Below, piece after piece: positions 29,590 to 38,300 of a stretch of 64,000 bases of DNA. Under the pieces are notes generated by a model that worked only from the letters and a program-made list of their open reading frames with translations, ran no database searches and was not told the DNA's origin. Source of the stretch: Pseudomonas sp. 14P_8.1_Bac3 (lineage in GTDB: Bacteria > Pseudomonadota > Gammaproteobacteria > Pseudomonadales > Pseudomonadaceae). Numbering within the stretch: position 1 is the first letter of the stretch; every line of letters begins with the position of its first letter. The stretch is from positions 186,001-250,000 of the forward strand of contig NZ_JANLOD010000048.1 of the NCBI RefSeq assembly GCF_025466085.1, read 5' to 3'. The translations under genes were made by a program, and so were the position numbers.

Positions 29590-30537
29590 CTATGACTTTG
29601 GTTTTCTGGACGGGGTGTTTTTCTTCTTCGCGGCTGTAAGCGTGGCAGGTGTTGTATCAGGGAACAGGTGCTCCCTCAGGAAGTCGATAAACACGCGCAG
29701 CTTGAGAGAGGGATGCTTGCCGGAAGGCCACATGATTTTGAAGGTGCCGGATTCGGAGCAATCTTCCAGAACACTCACCAGTTTTCCGCAATCGAGCCAT
29801 TCGCGGATCGCAAAATCGGGTAAGTAGGCAATGCCGACCCCTTCAACGGCAAACCCGACCCTGGCTTCAAGGTTGTTGCATACCACTGAGGTGGGGAGTT
29901 GCAAGTCGAGTTCCTGGTCATCCCGCCGAATTGGCCAGACCTGCAGTTTTCCGGTATTGGGGAAGCGAAACTGAATGCAGGTATGCCTCATCAGCTCTCT
30001 GGGGTATTGGGGGACACCGTGTTCGTCAAAGTATTCGGGAGACCCTACCAATATCATCTGATAGTTACCTAAATGCCGCGACGTCAAGCTCGAGTCAGGC
30101 AGTTCACCGCTTCGTAATACGGCGTCGTAGCCTTCCTCGATCACTTCAACACGGCGATCGTCAAAGGTCAGATCAAGCTCAATTGAGGGATACGCCTTTC
30201 TGAACCGCGCGAGCACCGGAATAAACGGGTCGCTGACCAAGGGAAGGCTTATTTTCAGGCGGCCACGCGGTACTGCGTTGGTTTGTGAAAACTCCGCTTC
30301 GGCGGCCTCAATTTCCGCAAGAATTCTCTGGCTCCGCTCCAGGAATCGGAATCCTTCCTCGGTGAGCGTTACGCTGCGTGTGCTCCGATTGAACAGCCTC
30401 ACGCCAAAGCGCTCTTCCAGGCGCACGATGCTTTTTCCGATAGCAGAGGCGGATACCCCCATCAGCCGTCCGGTGGCCACAAAGCTGCGTGTTTCAGCTA
30501 CCGATACGAATACATTCAACGTGTTCAGGCTATCCAT
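29590..30537 (-). CDS. LysR-family regulator, MexT-like by position
   Basis: 315 aa. An N-terminal winged helix-turn-helix (MDSLNTLNVFVSVAETRSFVA with SASAIGKSIVRLEERFGVRLF) is followed by an effector domain. The C-terminal tail is unusually lysine-rich (ATLTAAKKKNTPSRKPKS). It is transcribed towards the efflux operon and divergently from an oxidoreductase gene, the same layout as mexS-mexT-mexEF in P. aeruginosa, where MexT activates the pump. Activation of this pump by this protein is therefore likely but not shown. Confidence 0.9.
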   Translation of the reverse strand: MDSLNTLNVFVSVAETRSFVATGRLMGVSASAIGKSIVRLEERFGVRLFNRSTRSVTLTEEGFRFLERSQRILAEIEAAEAEFSQTNAVPRGRLKISLPLVSDPFIPVLARFRKAYPSIELDLTFDDRRVEVIEEGYDAVLRSGELPDSSLTSRHLGNYQMILVGSPEYFDEHGVPQYPRELMRHTCIQFRFPNTGKLQVWPIRRDDQELDLQLPTSVVCNNLEARVGFAVEGVGIAYLPDFAIREWLDCGKLVSVLEDCSESGTFKIMWPSGKHPSLKLRVFIDFLREHLFPDTTPATLTAAKKKNTPSRKPKS

Positions 30538-30960
30538 TTTTACTCTCAGTTACGGATACTTAGTTCCAGAGACTGGAACGGGCCACGACTAATGCCCTGG
30601 AGGTGGCGCGTTACAGTAGCTCCCTAATTTTAAACAGGTTTTTCGGTGGGTATCGCAACCCACATCGATCTACCTCCGCTCCCATCGAGTCAATTTTGCC
30701 TGCATCGCTAACACTCTCATCCCGCAAAGCATAGGCGTTGATGCTGACGCTATCTAAATCAGCATGAATCTATTGTGCGGCCGGGCACCGTATGAACAGC
30801 AAGCCCCGGATCGGTTGGATACGCCGAGTGAATGCATCAAAAATCAACGCTGAATTGCGGAGTAATATTTCCGTATATAGCGGAACGCTGACCTACTTAA
30901 TCGAAGACGCAACGGCTCCTATCATAGGCATCACTGATACCTAACCGAGAGATCGCTGCC
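30538..30960. other. Divergent regulatory region between LysR and oxidoreductase genes
   Basis: 423 bases with no credible coding sequence. The only clear signal is the TTCCG-N4-TAGCGGA motif at 30869-30884. A+T-rich stretches (for example 30761-30775 and 30855-30900) could hold promoter elements, but no confident -35/-10 pair was picked. Confidence 0.6.
30869..30884. promoter_or_regulatory. Candidate LysR operator upstream of the oxidoreductase
   Basis: TTCCG-TATA-TAGCGGA, matching the motif at 29469-29484 at all twelve flanking positions and extending to a symmetric TTCCG...CGGAA here. It ends 76 bases before the oxidoreductase ATG. Confidence 0.5.
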
Positions 30961-31986
30961 ATGTCTGAAGTAATGCACCGCTGGGAAATTTCTGCGTTTG
31001 GCCTGGACAATCTGAGCCTTGTCAACACAGCCCGACCACAACCCAAAGCCGGTGAGGTTTTGGTGAAAATCGAAGCCGTCTCTTTGAACTACCGAGACAC
31101 TCAGGTCATAGAAAATGGCATGACTGCTTCGCTGGCATTCCCGTTCACGCCGGCCTCCGACATGGCTGGTATTGTGCTTGCGGTAGGTGAAGGTGTCACC
31201 CGTTTCAAAGTCGGTGAGCGCGTGCTGTCCACCTACATTACCAACTGGGTTGATGGTAGTCCTAAGACCTGGGCCGAAATGCCGACTCAAGGTGGCCCGA
31301 TTCAGGGCATGCTCGCGCAATACGTAGTGACCCCCGCTGAATGGTGTGTCCGCGCTCCGAAAAACCTCTCGGCAGTTGAAGCCAGCACGCTTCCGATTGC
31401 CGCGCTTACAGCGTGGATGGCCCTGATTGAGCTCGGTCATTTGCACGCCGGCCAAACCGTCGTTGTACAAGGTACCGGTGGCGTATCGTTGTTTGCTGTT
31501 CAACTGGCTGCAGCCAGCGGTGCAAAAGTAATCGTCACCAGCAGCAGCGATGAAAAAATTGAACATGCTAAAAAGCTTGGCGCCACACATGGCATCAATC
31601 GCACAACCACCCCTGACTGGCACACCGCCGTACTCGAATTGACGGATGGTCGTGGCGCTGACCACGTGCTGGAAATGGCCGGTGGCGACAACCTGGGTCG
31701 TTCGCTGCAAGCAGTCGTACCTGGCGGTCGTGTGTCCATCATCGGCTTGCTGGACTCCGACGAAATCAGTACCTCCATCATGCCGTTGCTCGGTAGCCGT
31801 GCGTCGATCGTTGCCGTCGCGGTAGGGCCGCGTCGCGCGATGGAAGACATGGTGCGCATGATTGACCATCACGGTATCAAGCCGGTCATTGATGCAACCT
31901 ATTCGTTCTCTCAAGTACCAGATGCATTTGCCCACGTGTATCGCGGCGCGTTTGGCAAAGTCGTAATCGACTTCGAAAAAGCGTAA
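30961..31986 (+). CDS. Medium-chain NAD(P)-dependent alcohol dehydrogenase/quinone oxidoreductase, MexS-like
   Basis: 341 aa. The GroES-like N-terminal domain (SLNYRDTQVIENGM) lacks the full zinc-ligand set of true alcohol dehydrogenases. A Rossmann domain follows with VVVQGTGGVSLFAVQLAAASGAKV (about 165-188). Members reduce quinones or reactive carbonyls with NADPH. It is divergent from the LysR regulator of the RND pump, as MexS is in P. aeruginosa, where it detoxifies electrophiles and loss of function raises pump expression. That role here is inference from synteny. Confidence 0.88.
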   Translation: MSEVMHRWEISAFGLDNLSLVNTARPQPKAGEVLVKIEAVSLNYRDTQVIENGMTASLAFPFTPASDMAGIVLAVGEGVTRFKVGERVLSTYITNWVDGSPKTWAEMPTQGGPIQGMLAQYVVTPAEWCVRAPKNLSAVEASTLPIAALTAWMALIELGHLHAGQTVVVQGTGGVSLFAVQLAAASGAKVIVTSSSDEKIEHAKKLGATHGINRTTTPDWHTAVLELTDGRGADHVLEMAGGDNLGRSLQAVVPGGRVSIIGLLDSDEISTSIMPLLGSRASIVAVAVGPRRAMEDMVRMIDHHGIKPVIDATYSFSQVPDAFAHVYRGAFGKVVIDFEKA

Positions 31987-32002
31987 TCAGTCGCGAATAT
32001 TT

Positions 32003-32039
32003 CCTCTGGGGTGGGCACCGTTTGAGCCACCCACAGAGG
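32003..32039. terminator. Hairpin after the oxidoreductase gene
   Basis: CCTCTGGGGTGGGC and GCCACCCACAGAGG (about 32003-32016 and 32026-32039) pair with one mismatch, just after the stop at 31984-31986. The trailing T-tract is poor (CTTCAATC), so termination is plausible but not certain. Confidence 0.5.
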
Positions 32040-32240
32040 CTTCAATCGATTGATCAGCTGTTCGTTCCACCCGGACGGCACACATTGCGCAATGCGGCCG
32101 ACATTCAGGTTCATTGCGAACGGCGGGCGCGAGCCCGGACACCGTGCTTTACATGAAAACAAAACCTCTCACAGGCGGCAATTTGCTGATCCCTGATGAG
32201 CTCGTCTTGCTCTTTTTTCCCATAAAGGGATGGATTCCAA

Positions 32241-33437
32241 ATGACCCGCTCAGCAAACCCCATGACTGTAATGCCGTTCATCATATTGGGCCTGTTTGGC
32301 CTGTACACCCTGGAGCTGGGCGTAGTCGGCATTCTTCCGCTGATTGTCGAACGCTTTGGAGTGACAGTGGCCCAGGCCGGTCTGCTAATGACCTTGTTTG
32401 CCATGATTGTTGCATTGTTCGGCCCGTTTCTCGTTCTGGTTTTTTCGCGCTTCAACCGCAAAAAAGTATTGGTGGGGGCACTGCTTTGTTTTTCTGTTTG
32501 TAGTGTTTTTTCTGCCTATGCGCCGAATTATTCGACGCTCATGGCGTTGCGCATTCTGCCCGCCATGCTTCACCCGGTTTTCTTCTCCGCGGCCTTCGCG
32601 GCGGCAATATCACTCTACCCGAAAGAGCGAGCCACCCATGCAACGACAGTAGCGTTCATCGGGACAACCTTGGGGCTTGTATTTGGCGTTCCTCTGACTG
32701 CCTGGTTGGCCGGTCGTTTCTCTTATGAGACGTCCATTCTGTTCTGTGCGGTGGCTACGTTGTTCGCGGCCTTGGGGATCTTGTTCAGGCTTCCCCGTCA
32801 AATCAATGCGCCGGAGACCTTTGGCAGTCAGTTGTCGATCTTGCGTAAACCGGCAGTCTGGTTGGCAATTGTCGCAACTGTCCTGGTGTTCATGACCAAG
32901 TTTGCTGTGTACAGCTACGCCGCGGAGTACCTGAAAACTCAGACGGGCATGGACAACGACACCATTAGCGTCATGTTGGTTTTGTTTGGGGTAGGCGGAG
33001 TACTGGGCAACCTGTACGCCGGACGAATGCTCTCCAGCAATCTTGTGAAAACCGTACTGATGTTTCCGATCCTGTTGAGTCTGGCTTACCTCGTGTTGTA
33101 CGCATTCGGTAGCGCATCGATCGGCTCAATGGTGATGATTGTGTTCCTCTGGGGCGCCATTCATACGAGCGGCATGGTTATCACACAGATGTGGCTGACC
33201 ACAGCTGCCCCGGAAGCCCACTCGTTTGCCACCAGCCTCTACGTCTCTGCGGCTAACGGCGGCATCGCCATCGGTGCGTGGGTCGGCGGTTTGTTCATTA
33301 CCGCCTACGGATTGCCCGGCACGATTTGGTGCGGCCTTATTTTCGCAGTGCTTTCGTTTGTGGTTCTGGGGGTCAAGGCAGCCCTTTACGGAGGCGGCTC
33401 GGATCGCGTTAGTCAAGGCGCAGCGCAGGCAGGCTAA
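32241..33437 (+). CDS. MFS transporter, DHA1-type drug/metabolite exporter
   Basis: 398 aa with twelve predicted helices. The motif A region is replaced by FSRFNRKKVLVGALL between helices 2 and 3, and the motif C-like segment GTTLGLVFGVPL is in helix 5. The length and motifs match the 12-helix DHA1 exporters of the AraJ/arabinose-efflux group. It is 29 nt before the outer-membrane efflux gene and likely co-transcribed with it, so it may have been inserted between the RND genes and their channel. Confidence 0.88.
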   Translation: MTRSANPMTVMPFIILGLFGLYTLELGVVGILPLIVERFGVTVAQAGLLMTLFAMIVALFGPFLVLVFSRFNRKKVLVGALLCFSVCSVFSAYAPNYSTLMALRILPAMLHPVFFSAAFAAAISLYPKERATHATTVAFIGTTLGLVFGVPLTAWLAGRFSYETSILFCAVATLFAALGILFRLPRQINAPETFGSQLSILRKPAVWLAIVATVLVFMTKFAVYSYAAEYLKTQTGMDNDTISVMLVLFGVGGVLGNLYAGRMLSSNLVKTVLMFPILLSLAYLVLYAFGSASIGSMVMIVFLWGAIHTSGMVITQMWLTTAAPEAHSFATSLYVSAANGGIAIGAWVGGLFITAYGLPGTIWCGLIFAVLSFVVLGVKAALYGGGSDRVSQGAAQAG

Positions 33438-33465
33438 GGCAGGTACGAGATTGAGGAATCAGAAG

Positions 33466-34977
33466 ATGCAAACGAAATTTCCGCTCCAGGTATTCAAGAT
33501 CTCTGCACTGACGGCTGTGCTGTTGACCATCATCAGCTGTTCAGTTGAACCGAATTATGAGCGTCCTGAAGTGCCCATGTCGGGCGCATTCAAAGAAGCA
33601 CAGAGGGTCGGGGATACACCGCTGAAACCATCCGAAGCAGGCACATGGAAAGTGGCTCAACCTTCTGAGGCAGTTTCCCGTGGCGAATGGTGGACGGTCT
33701 TTGGTGACGAGCACTTGAACGCTCTGCAACATCAGGCGAAGGAGGCAAATCAGACACTACAGGCTGCGACAGCAAGGTTGAAGGCTGCAAGAGCATTGAA
33801 TCAGGTTGCACGCTCCTCGCTATTCCCAACGCTTGATGGTGGTTTTGGAGCGACCCGTCAGCGCGTCACTGAAGCCGCTCAACCGGAGGGTTCACAGCCT
33901 TATCAGAACACCATGGTGCGTGCACAAGTCGGGGCATCGTATGAGGTGGATATGTTCGGACGCGTGGCCTCTACTGTCGATGCCGCCCAAGCTGACATGG
34001 GCGCCAGGGAGGCATTGTTCCGCTCGGTGCAATTGGCGCTGCAGGCCGATGTTGCGCAGAATTATTTCCTGCTCCGTCAACTGGATTCAGAAACGCAGGT
34101 GTTGACCGATGGTATCGAGCTGCGCAGAAAAGCGTTGGAGTTGGTTCAGATTCGGTTTGATGCCAATCAAGCGAGCAATGCCGATATAGAACGGGCTAAA
34201 TCGGAGTTGGCGACTGCTCGTTCAGAGGGCATGACCCTCCAGCGTGCTCGAGCTGCTTCGGAGCACAATCTGGCGGTGCTTCTGGGGAAGACACCGGCGG
34301 AGTTTTCCTTGCCCGCTGGCGCGTTGCCAACAGATACCGTACGTATTCCAGCGGGACTGCCTTCAGCGTTACTGGAGCGTCGACCGGACATTGCCGCTGC
34401 TGAATATGAAATGCGTGCTGCCAACGCCAGAATTGGCGTCGCCGAAGCGGCATTTTTTCCATCGTTGACTCTGACCGGCACCGCTGGATTTGAGTCTGAC
34501 ACGTTGGGTTCGTTGTTCAATTGGAGCAGTCGAGCATTTCTCCTCGGGCCACTCGCGGGGACGGCTCTGAACATCCCGCTATTCGATGGCGGCCGTCGTA
34601 AAGGCAACCTGGCTAACGCAAAAGCCCAGTATGAAGAAGATGTTGCCAAGTATCGGCAGCAAGTCCTGACTGCTTTCCGTGAGGTCGAGGACAACCTCGT
34701 CGATTTACGAATCCTGAATGACCAAACGGTGACACAGAACGAGGCCATGGCGTCGTCTCAACGAGTAGCCCAGCTTTCGCAAACGCAGTACCTGGAAGGC
34801 GCGGTGAATTACTTCGATGTGCTCGACGCCCAGCGCACGGCGCTGCAGGCTCGGCGTGCCGCCGTTCAATTGCAGGGCACGCAGACGATTGCGACTGTCA
34901 ACCTGATTCGTGCACTGGGCGGTGGCTGGGATCATGCTGATTCAATCGGCAAGGTCTCGGTTACTCAAGCTCACTGA
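33466..34977 (+). CDS. Outer-membrane efflux lipoprotein (OprN/NodT family)
   Basis: 503 aa from ATG 33466. The lipobox LTIISCSVEP (Cys25) indicates a lipoprotein. Two copies of the outer-membrane efflux protein domain follow: the first around residues 85-270 with the helical GREALFRSVQLALQADVAQNYFLLR-type stretch, and the second around 310-490 with RPDIAAAEYEMRAANARIGVAEA, FFPSLTLTG and the conserved RREVEDNL-like TAFREVEDNLVDLR. It forms a trimeric channel completing a tripartite pump. The nearest partner is the RND pair about 4 kb away on the other strand. Confidence 0.92.
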   Translation: MQTKFPLQVFKISALTAVLLTIISCSVEPNYERPEVPMSGAFKEAQRVGDTPLKPSEAGTWKVAQPSEAVSRGEWWTVFGDEHLNALQHQAKEANQTLQAATARLKAARALNQVARSSLFPTLDGGFGATRQRVTEAAQPEGSQPYQNTMVRAQVGASYEVDMFGRVASTVDAAQADMGAREALFRSVQLALQADVAQNYFLLRQLDSETQVLTDGIELRRKALELVQIRFDANQASNADIERAKSELATARSEGMTLQRARAASEHNLAVLLGKTPAEFSLPAGALPTDTVRIPAGLPSALLERRPDIAAAEYEMRAANARIGVAEAAFFPSLTLTGTAGFESDTLGSLFNWSSRAFLLGPLAGTALNIPLFDGGRRKGNLANAKAQYEEDVAKYRQQVLTAFREVEDNLVDLRILNDQTVTQNEAMASSQRVAQLSQTQYLEGAVNYFDVLDAQRTALQARRAAVQLQGTQTIATVNLIRALGGGWDHADSIGKVSVTQAH

Positions 34978-34996
34978 CATTGCGAGGCAGAGCATC

Positions 34997-35284
34997 ATGT
35001 CGATCAATGCGAAGGCGTTTATGGGTGTGGACCTGAATCTCCTCATTATTTTTCTCGTGGTGTTTCGCGAGGAAAATTTGAGCCACGCGGCCAAGCATCT
35101 GGGGGTCACCCAGCCTGCGGTGAGTGGGTCGCTGATTCGTTTGCGACGCTGCTTTGATGACCCGCTGTTTGTCCGTAATGGACGTTGTATGCGGCCCACA
35201 AAAAAAGCCTGTCGAATTGCCGAGTTGCTGACACCAGTGATGCAGCAAATCGAAGAGGTGATCACCCGAAGAGGAGCCGTATAG
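34997..35284 (+). CDS. Truncated LysR-family protein (DNA-binding domain only)
   Basis: 95 aa from ATG 34997. It carries only the LysR helix-turn-helix (GVDLNLLIIFLVVFREENLS and TQPAVSGSLIRLRRCFDDPLF) and part of the linker, then stops at TAG 35282-35284, one base before the stop of the convergent LysR gene. Full-length family members are about 300 aa. Either the effector domain was deleted or the short protein acts as a DNA-binding competitor. It follows the outer-membrane efflux gene closely on the same strand. Confidence 0.7.
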   Translation: MSINAKAFMGVDLNLLIIFLVVFREENLSHAAKHLGVTQPAVSGSLIRLRRCFDDPLFVRNGRCMRPTKKACRIAELLTPVMQQIEEVITRRGAV

Positions 35285-35285
35285 A

Positions 35286-36179
35286 TCAATGCGCGGAGCG
35301 CAATGCCGTGATGAATGCCTGCAGCGCTGACGACATTTGTTTGTTGCTGGGGTAGTAGAGGTAGAAGCTGGGGAAGGGCGTCGCCCATTCTTCCAGCAAC
35401 GGCAGAAGTTTGCCGCTGTCCAGTTCGGCCTTGATCCATTCGCGAATCCACACCGTGATCCCGAGGCCATCGACTGCCGATTGCAAGGCTACCGCGCAGT
35501 CGCTGACCACCAGCGAGCCTTTGACGCTCAGCTCGAAAGGCGTTTCGCCATTCTGGAAACGCCATTTGTACAGACCCGCCTCGCCCTGGCGCCGCCAGTT
35601 CACGCAACTGTGTTGCAGCAGCTCCACGGGTTTTTGCGGCGCGCCGCGCAATTTCAGGTATTTGGGCGAGGCCACGGCGATTTGCGTCAGGGGCTCGCTG
35701 AGCTTCAGTGCGATCATGTCCTGCTCGATGAACTCGCCCAAACGAATGGCCGCATCGAAGCCTTGGGCCACGATGTCGGTGGTGCTGTCGTCGGTGGTCA
35801 GTTCGAGCTGGATGTTCGGGTAGCTGAGCTGAAAGCTTGGCAGGATGGGCTGGATGAAATGCAGCATGGCCACCTGCGGCGCGCTGATGCGCAAAGTGCC
35901 TGACGGCGTATTGCGATAATCGTTGAGTTCTTCCAGGGCCGCATCGAGGTCGGTAAAGATCACTTGCAGGCGCTCGTACAAGCGTGTGCCGGCAGCCGTG
36001 GTCGACACGCTGCGGGTGGTGCGGTTGAGCAGGCGCACCCCGAGGCCTTCCTCCAGGCTTTTGATGGTTTGACTGAGTGCCGAAGGCGAGACGCCGAGGG
36101 ACTGGGCGGCCCGGGAAAAATTGCAGGCCTGAGCCACCGCAAAGAAGGCCTTGAGGTTGGCAAACTCGTTACTGCGCAT
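35286..36179 (-). CDS. LysR-family transcriptional regulator
   Basis: 297 aa. The winged helix-turn-helix is at residues 5-64 (FANLKAFFAVAQACNFSRAA, SPSALSQTIKSLEEGLGVRLL) and the effector domain covers about 90-290. It is divergent from the amidohydrolase-transporter-porin genes over a 112-bp gap, the usual layout for a LysR regulator of an adjacent catabolic operon. It belongs to the large CrgA/DmlR-like subgroup (LNRTTRSVSTTAAG). Confidence 0.9.
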   Translation of the reverse strand: MRSNEFANLKAFFAVAQACNFSRAAQSLGVSPSALSQTIKSLEEGLGVRLLNRTTRSVSTTAAGTRLYERLQVIFTDLDAALEELNDYRNTPSGTLRISAPQVAMLHFIQPILPSFQLSYPNIQLELTTDDSTTDIVAQGFDAAIRLGEFIEQDMIALKLSEPLTQIAVASPKYLKLRGAPQKPVELLQHSCVNWRRQGEAGLYKWRFQNGETPFELSVKGSLVVSDCAVALQSAVDGLGITVWIREWIKAELDSGKLLPLLEEWATPFPSFYLYYPSNKQMSSALQAFITALRSAH

Positions 36180-36192
36180 TGTGTATCTCTCT

Positions 36193-36209
36193 CTTCATAA
36201 TGCTTGAAG
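36193..36209. promoter_or_regulatory. Candidate LysR box
   Basis: CTTCA-TAATGCT-TGAAG, a symmetric T-N11-A dyad, lies 14 bases before the LysR start and 83 bases before the amidohydrolase ATG. It fits the consensus LysR binding pattern in a divergent promoter region. Confidence 0.5.
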
Positions 36210-36291
36210 ATAATACTGTATTCTAAATAAGCACCTTGAGTCCGACAATGCAATCAACGGCAATCCTGCCCGCATCGCTCAAGGAGTTCCC

Positions 36292-37695
36292 ATGTCCGTC
36301 CAGACATCCTCAGAACCGATTAACCTGCCGCTCGGCGCTTTGCCCAACGCTGATCGTTTGCTGCTGCTCAAAGGTGGCATGGTCGTCACCATGGACGACA
36401 CCCTGGGTAATTTTGCCAACGGTGACGTGCTGATTCGCGGCACTGAAATCGTGGCTGTCGGCACTGAGCTTTCAGCCGAAGGTGCTGAGGTGGTGGATGC
36501 CAAGGGCATGATCGTGATTCCGGGACTGGTGGATACTCACCGTCACGCCTGGGAAGGTCAGCTACGGCGCATCAACCCCAACTCGCCGACGTTGGAAGAC
36601 TACTGCAACGCCACGCACTTTTCGTTTGCCAAGTACTACCGCCCACAGGACATGTACGTTGGCAATATGCTGACCGCACTGGGCTGCATCAATGCCGGTA
36701 TCACCACCATCATCGACAACTCGCACAACGCCCGTAGCGGTGCACACTCCGATGCCGCGATCGACGCCCTTCAGGACGCCGGCATTCGCGCTGTACACGC
36801 CCCAGGCGCACCGTTGTCCGGCGAATGGGAGTCGGCCAACTGGCCGGGTGACCTGCGTCGCCTGAAAGGCAAATACACCACTGAATCCGATTCGCTGGTG
36901 ACCCTGGCGATGATGTCGCAGATCGACCGTGAACAATGGGCGGTGGCTCGTGAGCTGGGCTTGAATATCGTCACCGAATTCTTTGGTGCGGGCATGGCGT
37001 CCGAGTTGGGCGCGTTGCAGGAAGAAGGCCTGCTGGGCCCGGATAACATTTTCAACCACTGCACCTGCATGCCGGATCAGGGTTGGTCAATCCTGCGCCA
37101 CGCTGGGGTGAAGGTGAACGTCTGCCCACGTTCGGATGCGCACTACGGCCTTGAAGATGGCGTGTTCGCCTGGCAGAAAGCGGTCGATCACGGCATGAAT
37201 CCGGGCCTGAGCGTCGACAACGAAAGCTCATACAGCGGCGACATGTTCACTGAAATGCGCGTGGCGTTTTACCTGCAACGCGCCGCGGCACACAGTGCGC
37301 GTTTCCAAGGTAACCAGCCCGCGCCGGATCTGGTCAGCGCTCGCCAACTGCTGAAGGCGGCCACGGTTGATGGCGCGGCCTGTGCCGGGCTTGAAGCGAA
37401 GATTGGCAGTATCACCCCGGGCAAGCAGGCCGACATCGTGCTGATCCGCACCGACAACCTGAGCATCTACCCGTCCAACAACGCGCTGGGCACCGTGGTG
37501 CATGCGGCAGAACGCGGCGACATCGACACGGTGATCATCGCAGGTCGGATTCGCAAGCAGGGTGGCGTGGTATTGGGCGTCAACCGTCAGCAACTGGAAG
37601 CCGCCACCGAAGAGTCCCGTGCGTTCCTGTTCGAAGCGGCGAACTACACGGCGGATCCGTTCGCTGAGTCCTTCACTCCACTGCATACCCACTAA
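36292..37695 (+). CDS. Amidohydrolase-superfamily deaminase/hydrolase (AtzA/TrzN-like)
   Basis: 467 aa. The metal-site motif is DTHRHAWEGQ (about residues 82-91), a His in NHCTC (about 263) and an Asp in SVDNESSYSGDM (about 305). The C-terminal strand GSITPGKQADIVLI is typical of the superfamily (cyclic amidohydrolases, cytosine/guanine deaminase relatives). It should be a cytosolic metal-dependent hydrolase acting on a C-N or C-Cl bond of a heterocycle or amide; the true substrate is unknown. It heads a probable operon with a small transporter (12-nt gap) and an OprD-like porin. Confidence 0.88.
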   Translation: MSVQTSSEPINLPLGALPNADRLLLLKGGMVVTMDDTLGNFANGDVLIRGTEIVAVGTELSAEGAEVVDAKGMIVIPGLVDTHRHAWEGQLRRINPNSPTLEDYCNATHFSFAKYYRPQDMYVGNMLTALGCINAGITTIIDNSHNARSGAHSDAAIDALQDAGIRAVHAPGAPLSGEWESANWPGDLRRLKGKYTTESDSLVTLAMMSQIDREQWAVARELGLNIVTEFFGAGMASELGALQEEGLLGPDNIFNHCTCMPDQGWSILRHAGVKVNVCPRSDAHYGLEDGVFAWQKAVDHGMNPGLSVDNESSYSGDMFTEMRVAFYLQRAAAHSARFQGNQPAPDLVSARQLLKAATVDGAACAGLEAKIGSITPGKQADIVLIRTDNLSIYPSNNALGTVVHAAERGDIDTVIIAGRIRKQGGVVLGVNRQQLEAATEESRAFLFEAANYTADPFAESFTPLHTH

Positions 37696-37707
37696 GGGGC
37701 AACGGCC

Positions 37708-38187
37708 ATGATCCTGATTTCCTTTGCGCTGGCGTTCATCGCCGGTATCGCGATTGCAGTCCAAGCGGCAGTTAACAGTCAGTTAGCGGGTGCGATGTCG
37801 GGTAACACCATGGCCGCTGCGTTCTATTCGTTTCTGACCGGCATGATCGTACTGGGCGTGATCGCCTTCTTCCGGGGCGGTCTGGCCGAGTCGCTGAGCG
37901 TCGTGCCCAGCCAACCGGCCTGGCGCCTGGTCGGCGGCATCCTCGGGGCCGGGGCGATTTTCTGCACCGTGTGGCTGGCGCCGCGCATCGGCCTGGCGAA
38001 CCTGTTGGTACTGGTCATCGCCGGGCAGTTGCTGTCTTCGGTGGCCATCGATCACTTCGGCTTGCTTGGCGCGGTGGTGCGGCCGGCGGCAGCGGTGAAG
38101 ATCGCGGGTGCTTGCGTAGTGCTGCTGGGCGTTTCGGTGACGCTGTTCGGTGAGCGGATGATCGCGTTGCTCGCCAGAGCGTTCTGA
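37708..38187 (+). CDS. DMT-type small transporter (YdcZ/DUF606 family)
   Basis: 159 aa with five hydrophobic helices (about residues 3-20, 36-55, 70-88, 92-112 and 128-150) and the family N-terminus LAFIAGIAIAVQAAVNSQL. YdcZ-family proteins are half-length members of the drug/metabolite transporter superfamily and probably act as dimers; substrates are mostly unknown. The gene follows the amidohydrolase with a 12-nt gap, which suggests transport of its substrate or product. Confidence 0.87.
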   Translation: MILISFALAFIAGIAIAVQAAVNSQLAGAMSGNTMAAAFYSFLTGMIVLGVIAFFRGGLAESLSVVPSQPAWRLVGGILGAGAIFCTVWLAPRIGLANLLVLVIAGQLLSSVAIDHFGLLGAVVRPAAAVKIAGACVVLLGVSVTLFGERMIALLARAF

Positions 38188-38229
38188 ATCCGGGGCCGGG
38201 CGATCAGCCTGGCCTCATTCCCCCTTTTT

Positions 38230-38279
38230 GAGTACGAGAGCCGAAGGCCCAGCCTTCAGCTGCGCCGGCTCTCGTACTC
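38230..38279. promoter_or_regulatory. Perfect inverted repeat before the OprD-like porin
   Basis: GAGTACGAGAGCCG (38230-38243) and CGGCTCTCGTACTC (38266-38279) are exact reverse complements over 14 bases with a 22-base loop that itself contains a smaller GAAGGC...GCCTTC stem (38243-38257). It ends 21 bases before the porin ATG, with the SD-like GAAGG just after. It may be an intercistronic terminator/attenuator or an mRNA stabiliser. Confidence 0.6.
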
Positions 38280-38300
38280 GATAATGTTGAAGGTGTTGCC

